Of a DNA stretch of 5,409 nucleotides, positions 1 through 5,409 are shown one piece after another. The DNA is taken from positions 1 through 5,409 of the forward strand of contig JAURIP010000123.1 in NCBI GenBank assembly GCA_030832695.1, written 5' to 3'. Source of the DNA: Sediminibacterium sp. (lineage in GTDB: Bacteria > Bacteroidota > Bacteroidia > Chitinophagales > Chitinophagaceae). Every line of letters begins with the position of its first letter. Positions within the stretch are counted from its first letter, which is position 1. The notes under the pieces were generated by a model. The model saw only the letters and a list, made by a program, of their open reading frames with translations, was not told where the DNA came from and searched no databases. The translations under genes and the position numbers were made by a program.

Positions 1-977
1 CTATTTTTACTTTGTTCAATATTTTCTTTGGTACATTCTAAAATATAGTGATCAATTAATTCACTTGCTGATGGATTGTATTTTAATCCAATTAAGTTGG
101 CGCGTAAAGCTTCGTCAATACTATTAAAGTGAACACATAATAATCCAATTTCTTTTTCAGGTAAAGGGCTTAAGTGCAATTTAATTTCTGTGATAAATGC
201 GAGCGTACCTTCAGATCCAGCAATGAGTGAACAAAAATTAAAATCTTCACCGCCGGCTGTAAATGGCGCCATATCTACTAATACATCAATTGCATATCCC
301 GTATTTCTTCGTTCCACTGATTTTTTAGGGAACTCTTTTTTTATTTCAACCTGGTTGTCGTAATTGCTTAACATGCTTCGCATGCTTTTATATATCGCGC
401 CCTCCAATGTGGCTAATTCACATTTAGTATGAAAATCATCCAATGATATTGCCTTAAAAACAACCTCAGTACCATCACTTAAAAAAGCAGTTACTTCCAT
501 TAAATGTTCGCGCGTACTTCGATAGATGACCGAATTTGATCCACAGGAATTATTTCCAACCATGCCACCCATCATAGCTCTATTCGCAGTGGAAGTTTCT
601 GGTCCAAAATACAACCCATGTGGGTGTAAAAATAAATTTAACTCGTCTCTAATGACACCCGGCTGCACACGAACCCAGGATGCTTCTTCGTTTAATTCAA
701 TGATTTTTGTAAAATGTTTTGATACATCTACTATTATCCCATTTCCTACCACCTGTCCTGCTAGTGATGTGCCTGCAGTTCGGGGAATCAAATTTGTTTT
801 ATTCTCTTTGGCGAACTGAATTAAAGTTTGAATATCATCCTTTGTTTTTGGAATGGCAACCGCTAATGGCATTTCACGATAAGCCGATGCATCTGTTGCA
901 TAAAGCGTTCGAATGGTGGTATCATCGTATAATTCGCCTTGTAATTGTGTAGCTAGTTTTTGTAGTTTGCCCTTCAT
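1..977 (-). CDS. FAD-linked oxidoreductase (GlcD/YdiJ-like), N-terminal part, cut by window edge
   Basis: The first 325 codons of a flavoprotein read from ATG at 977 to the window edge with no stop. They cover an FAD-binding type 4 (PCMH/VAO-type) domain at about residues 35-175. It carries the pyrophosphate-loop motif PRTAGTSLAGQ at 65-75 and GNNSCGSNS at 141-149. The start of the FAD-oxidase C-terminal substrate domain follows, with RRNTGYA at 223-229, LIAGSEGTLAFITE at 251-264 and ELIDHYIL at 306-313. By family knowledge this combination belongs to 2-hydroxyacid dehydrogenases such as GlcD, D-lactate dehydrogenase and YdiJ. Many Bacteroidota members are nearly 1000 residues long, with a C-terminal Fe-S (CCG/4Fe-4S) half that would lie outside this window. 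There is no signal peptide, so it is probably cytoplasmic or peripherally membrane-associated. ATG 977 is the first good start, just upstream of the conserved N-terminus. R153 sits in a stretch (IYRSTREHL) where I expect Gly. The exact substrate cannot be told. Confidence 0.9.
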   Translation of the reverse strand, partial: MKGKLQKLATQLQGELYDDTTIRTLYATDASAYREMPLAVAIPKTKDDIQTLIQFAKENKTNLIPRTAGTSLAGQVVGNGIIVDVSKHFTKIIELNEEASWVRVQPGVIRDELNLFLHPHGLYFGPETSTANRAMMGGMVGNNSCGSNSVIYRSTREHLMEVTAFLSDGTEVVFKAISLDDFHTKCELATLEGAIYKSMRSMLSNYDNQVEIKKEFPKKSVERRNTGYAIDVLVDMAPFTAGGEDFNFCSLIAGSEGTLAFITEIKLHLSPLPEKEIGLLCVHFNSIDEALRANLIGLKYNPSASELIDHYILECTKENIEQSKN

Positions 978-1012
978 TTCCCTAATTGATAATGTAGTCG
1001 ATAGTATGATGA

Positions 1013-1044
1013 CAAATTTACTTATTTATTGTTTATCCTGTAAA
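1013..1044 (-). promoter_or_regulatory. Bacteroidota-type promoter for the FAD oxidoreductase gene
   Basis: On the minus strand the octamer TAAATTTG (1020 down to 1013) matches the Bacteroidota -7 consensus TAnnTTTG exactly. A TTTA (1044 to 1041), one base off the -33 TTTG element, lies 20 nt upstream. The site falls directly after the upstream gene's terminator and about 35 nt before the ATG at 977, where a promoter for a new transcription unit is expected. In A+T-rich DNA such matches also arise by chance, so the support comes from position plus the exact -7 match. Confidence 0.5.
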
Positions 1045-1047
1045 GGA

Positions 1048-1080
1048 AAAGCCCAAACTTAATTAGTAAGTTTGGGCTTT
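1048..1080 (-). terminator. Intrinsic terminator after the propeller gene
   Basis: A perfect 13-bp inverted repeat (AAAGCCCAAACTT at 1048-1060, complement at 1068-1080) encloses a 7-nt loop. It begins 57 nt past the stop of the large propeller gene. Read on the minus strand, the GGGCTTT arm runs into a short T-run (TTTTCC), so the U-tract is modest. There is no plus-strand gene here that would need it. It separates the propeller gene from the FAD oxidoreductase gene. Confidence 0.8.
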
Positions 1081-1136
1081 AGCCATTGTATTGCCTATAT
1101 GTTTCAACAAGCGTAAATTTTTAATTAAGTCCCTTC

Positions 1137-4100
1137 CTATTTTATCCAAACTGCACCAACACCAGCCTCCCACAATTGCTTATTTAAAGCGGGAAGCAGG
1201 TTATTTTTTAGGTCAAGGCCTCTTGCTTTTAAAGCCTCCCATTTAGGCGTATATTCTTTTAATAAATCAAGTACTGGTTGATTTACTCTTGGAATATCAC
1301 TTTCGTTTTGATTGACCATAAACATATATTCTGCAGTAAACTTATTTGGGAAATTTTCAACATCATCATAAGCAGTTGATTTGCGTTGTATCATATCCTC
1401 ATCCCAAGCTTTTAATTGCTTAACCAATCCTTCGCCTGCCGCTTTTACTGCACTGTATTTGCTATCTGAAGATAAATTTTTCAAAACAGCTTCTAATTGA
1501 TTTTTACTTTCATATAAATCAAGAATCATGGTATGCATGGTAATAACCTCCCCTTCCATTTGCTTCATTAAAGCGTCAAATTCTTTGTAATCATTTTCGC
1601 CAACTTGATATAATGGATTGGCTAAAATACTAGCTGTTGTGCTATTTGTTTGCACACCAGCTTTCAATGTAATTGTATAGTTGCCAGGAATTGCTTTGTG
1701 ACCTCTAAAACTACTTTCAATGAAAACACCTGGAATGCTTGGTATGCTTGGATAACGCATATCCCAAACAAAACGATTTAATCCTTTGTTGGAAGATAGT
1801 CTTGGATCCTTTGCATTGCGACGTCCACTAGTTTTATTATCTGTTTCTGTTTTAGAACTAAACTTTCTAACTATATTTCCTGCAGCATCTTTTATTTCCA
1901 TTGTAACTACTTCGTTTTCTTTTAAAGTAGGAAGTTGATAATAAAGAACGACCCCTGTTGCTGGATTCACACCTTCGAATATTTTACTACCTTTAAATTC
2001 GTCATTGTTTTGGTCTAATTCACTATAGCCATTCGCTAAGTAGGCAGTGGTGGGTTGATACAATATAGTATTGGTTGTATCTTTTTTGTATGCTCTAAAT
2101 AAATTCAAGTCATCTAATATCCAAAATGATCTGCCGGAAGTACTAGCTATTAAATTGTCTTGATGAATACGTAAATCAGTAATGGGGGTATTCGGTAAAT
2201 TTAATTGAAAAGGCATCCAATTTTTTCCGCCATTTTGTGACATGTAAATTCCAAACTCAGTACCTGCAAATAATAAATCTTTTACTTTGGTATCTTCTCT
2301 TATCACTCTTGTAAATGCGTTCCCTGCAATTCCATTGTTAATTTTTGTCCAAGTTTTACCATAGTCCGTTGTTTTATATAATCCAGGCGTATGGTCATCA
2401 AATTTATATCTTGTGGTTGCAATATATGCGGTTGCATTATCAAAAGGAGATATTTCAATAGCATTAATCAAACACTCTGCAAGCCCTGCTGGTGTTACAT
2501 TTTTCCATGTTTTACCGCCATCTTTAGTGATATAAACAAAACCATCATCGCTTCCAGTATAGATAACACCTTTTTCGTTGGGCGACTCAATCACATAACT
2601 TAAGGTTCCATAATTTTCAGCGCCTACTGCTTCATTGGTATAAGGCCCGCCCGGCTTTCCTTGTTTGGCTTTTTCATTTCTTGTTAAATCAGGAGAAGCT
2701 TCGGTCCAAGTTTTTCCCATATCGGTGGTGCGCAATAAAACTTGTCCGCCATGGTAAAACGTATTGGGTTCATGCTTACTCCATATAATGGGTGCGTTCC
2801 AATTGAATCTGTATTTATCATCTTTTGCATCCTTCCCTAAATATTGAATAGGTGCAGCCATGATATTTGTGCTTCCTTTTGATTTGCTGTCAAATACTTC
2901 AATGGTTCCTTGATAACTACCTCCTAAAACAAATCTTGGATCATTCGGATCAAATGCTAAAAATGCACTTTCGCCGCCCGCTGATGCACTCCAATGGGTG
3001 GTATTAATACCTCCACCAAATGACCTGCTTGCAATTTTTACTGAACTATTATCCTGTTGGCCGCCATATATATTGTAAGGAAATTCATTATCTACATTGA
3101 TCCGATAAAATTGTGCCGTTGCATAAATATTTTGACTACTCCATGATTTTCCGCCATTAAATGTAACTGCGGCACCGCCATCATCTGCAATAATCATATT
3201 ATTACTATTGCTTGGATTGATCCATAAGTTATGATAATCGCCATGTGTAGATGAAATATTTTCCCAAGTTTTTCCACCGTCGGTTGATTTTAATGCAGGC
3301 GCATTCATTACATATAATGTGTTCTCGATAATTGGATCTGCGAATACTTCTATATAATACCAAGCGCGTCCAATAATACGGTGATCGCTGGTGGCTTGGC
3401 TCCAGGTTTTTCCTGCATTTTCAGAAACGTACATACCGCCCGCTTCTTTTGTAAAATCACTTTCAATAAGTGCATAAACTTTTTCTGAGTTTGCACGACT
3501 AACAGTAATCGCCATTTTACCCATTTCTTTTGGTAAACCATCCTGCATTTTATTCCAAGTAGCACCCCCATCTGTTGATTTATATAAGGCACTGCCAGGG
3601 CCGCCACTCGTTACTTTCCAGGGTGTGCGACCATGCTCCCACATAGCAGCATACAAAATGCTTGGGTTATTCATATCCATGGATAATTCAGCACAACCTG
3701 TTTTGTCATCAACAAATAAAACTTTATTCCAAGTAGTACCACCATCTGTTGATTTGTAAATACCGCGATCATTTGAACTGCTATATAAGGAACCCTGCGC
3801 TGCAACAAAAACAATATTTGGATTTTTTGGATCCACGACAACACGCGCAATATGATGTGTTGCGTCTAATCCAATTTTTTTCCAAGTTTTTCCAGCATCT
3901 GTACTTTTATACATGCCATCGCCATGATGCGTCATCACGCCTCTTACTGCGTGTTCGCCCATGCCCACATACACTACATTTGGATCGCTTTCGGCAACCG
4001 CAATACCTCCAACAGTAGAAGTTTTAAAAAATCCATCGGAAATATTATTCCAACTAAGTCCCATATCCTCGGTTTTCCAAAGTCCACCACCGGTGGTACC

Positions 4101-4292
4101 CATATAATATACCATGGGATTACTAGTAACACCTACTGCGGTATTGGATCTGCCGCCTCTAAAAGGCCCAATGCTTCTCCATTTTACTTGCTTAAATGTT
4201 TTATTCAATTCAGCAGTATCTGAATTGCTTTGTGCATTCGCGATAGTTGCGAACAATAATAAAACCAAACTACGGATGAATAACTTTATCAT
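1137..4292 (-). CDS. Secreted Asp-box (BNR/VPS10-like) beta-propeller protein, 1051 aa
   Basis: A large exported protein often labelled 'glycosyl hydrolase' or 'VPS10/sortilin-like'. No enzymatic activity can be deduced here. Residues 1-20 form a Sec signal peptide (basic start, [10 protein letters not shown] core, cleavage likely after ANA before Q21), with no lipobox. Eleven Asp-box motifs (S/T-x-D/N-x-G-x-x-W) begin at 74, 130, 181, 239, 290, 336 and 377, then at 522, 589, 641 and 685. This suggests two consecutive propellers over about 38-730. WEHGRTPW (218-225), [11 protein letters not shown] (229-239) and [14 protein letters not shown] (580-593) are typical of this bacterial family. Residues 740-890 look like an Ig/FlgD-like beta domain ([27 protein letters not shown]). 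Residues 895-1045 are mostly helical. No type IX secretion tail or membrane anchor is visible, so a periplasmic or released protein is likely. ATG 4292 is fixed by the signal peptide. The leader is A/T rich without a Shine-Dalgarno sequence. Flanking terminators suggest a single-gene unit. Confidence 0.93.
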   Translation of the reverse strand: MIKLFIRSLVLLLFATIANAQSNSDTAELNKTFKQVKWRSIGPFRGGRSNTAVGVTSNPMVYYMGTTGGGLWKTEDMGLSWNNISDGFFKTSTVGGIAVAESDPNVVYVGMGEHAVRGVMTHHGDGMYKSTDAGKTWKKIGLDATHHIARVVVDPKNPNIVFVAAQGSLYSSSNDRGIYKSTDGGTTWNKVLFVDDKTGCAELSMDMNNPSILYAAMWEHGRTPWKVTSGGPGSALYKSTDGGATWNKMQDGLPKEMGKMAITVSRANSEKVYALIESDFTKEAGGMYVSENAGKTWSQATSDHRIIGRAWYYIEVFADPIIENTLYVMNAPALKSTDGGKTWENISSTHGDYHNLWINPSNSNNMIIADDGGAAVTFNGGKSWSSQNIYATAQFYRINVDNEFPYNIYGGQQDNSSVKIASRSFGGGINTTHWSASAGGESAFLAFDPNDPRFVLGGSYQGTIEVFDSKSKGSTNIMAAPIQYLGKDAKDDKYRFNWNAPIIWSKHEPNTFYHGGQVLLRTTDMGKTWTEASPDLTRNEKAKQGKPGGPYTNEAVGAENYGTLSYVIESPNEKGVIYTGSDDGFVYITKDGGKTWKNVTPAGLAECLINAIEISPFDNATAYIATTRYKFDDHTPGLYKTTDYGKTWTKINNGIAGNAFTRVIREDTKVKDLLFAGTEFGIYMSQNGGKNWMPFQLNLPNTPITDLRIHQDNLIASTSGRSFWILDDLNLFRAYKKDTTNTILYQPTTAYLANGYSELDQNNDEFKGSKIFEGVNPATGVVLYYQLPTLKENEVVTMEIKDAAGNIVRKFSSKTETDNKTSGRRNAKDPRLSSNKGLNRFVWDMRYPSIPSIPGVFIESSFRGHKAIPGNYTITLKAGVQTNSTTASILANPLYQVGENDYKEFDALMKQMEGEVITMHTMILDLYESKNQLEAVLKNLSSDSKYSAVKAAGEGLVKQLKAWDEDMIQRKSTAYDDVENFPNKFTAEYMFMVNQNESDIPRVNQPVLDLLKEYTPKWEALKARGLDLKNNLLPALNKQLWEAGVGAVWIK

Positions 4293-4365
4293 AATAGGAA
4301 TTTTTAGAAAATGTAGCGAATAAAACTGAGTAGTAATATTACGATTTTTACTGCCTGAAATATAA

Positions 4366-4399
4366 AAAAGGGCGCTATTTTTTAAAATAGCGCCCTTTT
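4366..4399 (-). terminator. Strong intrinsic terminator after the Rieske gene
   Basis: A perfect 16-bp inverted repeat (AAAAGGGCGCTATTTT at 4366-4381, complement at 4384-4399) lies 52 nt past the stop of the Rieske gene. The central T/A bases probably open, leaving about 14 bp of stem and a 6-nt loop. On the minus strand the GCGCCC arm runs into TTTTTTATA, a good U-tract. It should stop transcription from the Rieske gene before the propeller gene, which then needs its own promoter within 4293-4365. Confidence 0.88.
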
Positions 4400-4450
4400 A
4401 AAAGGTCTTCTTTTGAGTACTTTGTTATAAAGAGGAGTCTCTTTTTACAT

Positions 4451-4912
4451 TTAGGAAAAAATCCTTAAAATAGTCCCGGTTAAAGTAGTTTGGTATTTTT
4501 TCAAAGCAGTAGTTGCAGGACCGGTTGTAACCGACCCGGTAGTAGTAAATACAGAACCATGTGCAGCACAATAAAAACGATTATTATTTGCCTGATATAC
4601 GATACTTGCTTGCTGATGCGTGCATATTGAACTCACTGCAATTATTTCACCGGAGGTTGTTTTAACAATAATAATATTTGTTGCAGGGTCAACGTAAAAT
4701 CCGCCATTTGTTTTTAAAGCATCAAAAGGTGATTTACTAATATCAATACTAAAATCAACCGTACTTGTATTATTCCCACCACTACCTGTACCTCCACCTG
4801 TATTAGTATTAGTGCTTGGTCCATCTGACTTGGAACAGCTTTGCATACAGCCAAAAATTAATATTGCAGCACCACTTAAACCAACTTGTTCAATAAAATC
4901 TTTTCTTTCCAT
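4451..4912 (-). CDS. Rieske [2Fe-2S] lipoprotein, 153 aa
   Basis: A small exported electron-transfer protein. The Rieske cluster ligands are C97 and H99 (CTH) and C115 and H118 (CAAH), spaced CxH-x15-CxxH. They are followed by the conserved GS and by GPATTALKKY (131-140). The leader MERKDFIEQVG resembles a Tat signal with RK in place of RR, which would suit export of a pre-folded Fe-S protein. The hydrophobic segment 13-21 ends at C22 in a lipobox-like IFGC; C26 (MQSC) is a second candidate. A Ser/Thr/Gly/Asn linker (about 27-52) would tether the domain to a membrane. Unlike cytochrome bc1/b6f Rieske proteins, the two disulfide cysteines are alanine (A102, A117). Partners are unknown: no cytochrome b or oxygenase gene is visible. 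ATG 4912 is set by the leader. I find no convincing promoter in the 91 nt upstream, so co-transcription with the preceding gene is possible. Confidence 0.93.
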   Translation of the reverse strand: MERKDFIEQVGLSGAAILIFGCMQSCSKSDGPSTNTNTGGGTGSGGNNTSTVDFSIDISKSPFDALKTNGGFYVDPATNIIIVKTTSGEIIAVSSICTHQQASIVYQANNNRFYCAAHGSVFTTTGSVTTGPATTALKKYQTTLTGTILRIFS

Positions 4913-5003
4913 ATTTTAAATGTTTGATGTTTATTATTGTATACGCTACCTGTAATTGAATTTAAGCAATAAATTAATCTGAATAATATTTTGTGTAAAC
5001 TTA

Positions 5004-5409
5004 TTAGTATTTAATAGGCGTGAAATCAAACGGCAGTAAATACCCAATTTTTTCAGACCAGCCCCAATACCCTGATAATAGTAAACTGGTGGGCTCATAG
5101 TAGGTGCCGTTTGAATAAACTAATAGCGGCTGTTTCTTTATTAAGGTAATTTCAGACACAATACCTCGACCACTAGAGTTATAAGACCTACTATAATAGG
5201 CGGGTGCCACTTTTTTGGTATAAGTTATTTGTAAAAAATTTTTAAAAAATAAAGCAGCGGTATTTTCATTTTCGCCATAGGCAACGCTATCCGCACTTAA
5301 TAAACCACTGGTGAATTCAAAGCTTACCTTATGTGAGTTATCGTATTTGGTACTGCCATCAATTACTATCGGCTTGCCTCCAATATTAATGGTTTTAACC
5401 ATCTGCCGA
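5004..5409 (-). CDS. Unrecognised protein, C-terminal part, 5' end outside the window
   Basis: An open frame runs from the window edge to TAA at 5004-5006. I do not recognise the family. An ATG at 5402 would give 132 residues, but the frame stays open upstream of it (codons for R and Q before that Met). The Met is not followed by a signal peptide or a typical N-terminus, so I read it as internal to a longer protein. The visible part alternates short hydrophobic and polar stretches, suggesting beta structure. It is rich in Tyr and Ser (APAYYSRSYNSSGRG at about 67-81 from that Met) and ends in an aromatic segment, YWGWSEKIGYLLPFDF. It contains no Cys, no transmembrane helix and no catalytic motif I can name. 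The composition would suit a Bacteroidota cell-envelope protein, but that is a guess. It ends 91 nt before the Rieske gene on the same strand, with no terminator hairpin between them. Confidence 0.65.
   Translation of the reverse strand, partial: RQMVKTINIGGKPIVIDGSTKYDNSHKVSFEFTSGLLSADSVAYGENENTAALFFKNFLQITYTKKVAPAYYSRSYNSSGRGIVSEITLIKKQPLLVYSNGTYYEPTSLLLSGYWGWSEKIGYLLPFDFTPIKY

Noticed and set aside
526..952. Two overlapping plus-strand open frames (97 and 77 codons)
   Set aside because: They lie opposite the FAD oxidoreductase, whose minus-strand translation carries clear family motifs throughout. Their products are Cys/Pro/Phe-rich and resemble nothing I know.
2391..2603. Plus-strand frame of 70 codons
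   Set aside because: It is antisense to the second Asp-box region of the propeller gene. Its Cys- and Ile-rich product is what reverse-reading that gene would give.
3350..3607. Minus-strand frame of 85 codons in another frame inside the propeller gene
   Set aside because: The overlapping frame encodes well-conserved Asp-box repeats across the same bases, and the alternative has no domain or start signal.
4308..4315. Possible -7 element TACATTTT upstream of the propeller gene on the minus strand
   Set aside because: It differs from TAnnTTTG in the last base and has no TTTG-like -33 element at the right distance. A promoter must exist in this short gap, but this site is not well enough supported to annotate.
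3749..4323. Three plus-strand frames of 69-99 codons
   Set aside because: They are shadows of the N-terminal part of the propeller gene, overlap one another, and have no promoter or recognisable product.
4366..4399. Palindrome considered as an operator or recombination site
   Set aside because: A GC-rich stem followed by a T-run just after a stop codon is fully explained as an intrinsic terminator.
4913..5003. TTGCTT ... TATACA resembling sigma-70 boxes before the Rieske gene
   Set aside because: The spacing is about 20 nt and Bacteroidota do not use that consensus. In A+T-rich DNA such a match is expected by chance.

Overview
The window looks like chromosomal DNA from a member of the Bacteroidota, probably Chitinophagales-like or a relative. 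The base composition is A+T rich. The starts have A-rich leaders and no real Shine-Dalgarno sequence. One promoter matches the Bacteroidota -33/-7 pattern (TAnnTTTG). The protein families are also typical of that phylum: a large secreted Asp-box/VPS10-like propeller protein, a Rieske lipoprotein with a short RK-type leader, and a YdiJ/GlcD-like FAD oxidoreductase. The lineage is an inference from these features, not a database result.

Every gene I can support lies on the minus strand, so transcription runs from high to low coordinates. In that order they are: (1) the 3' end of an unrecognised gene (5004-5409, upstream part outside the window); (2) a 153-residue Rieske [2Fe-2S] lipoprotein (4451-4912), followed by a strong intrinsic terminator (4366-4399); (3) a 1051-residue secreted beta-propeller protein with eleven Asp-box motifs (1137-4292), followed by a second intrinsic terminator (1048-1080); (4) the first 325 codons of an FAD-linked oxidoreductase (977 down to the window edge), with its own promoter candidate at 1013-1044.

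The two terminators split the window into at least three transcription units. The propeller gene appears monocistronic, and the FAD gene starts a new unit. Only the partial gene and the Rieske gene could be co-transcribed, since no terminator is visible in the 91 nt between them. Nothing shows that the genes form one pathway. The Rieske protein and the FAD oxidoreductase are both redox proteins but are separated by an unrelated gene and two terminators.

I see no RNA gene, mobile element, CRISPR array or other accessory system, and no convincing new system. The points most worth a second look are the Rieske protein's paired loss of the usual disulfide cysteines and the uneven Asp-box layout of the propeller protein.
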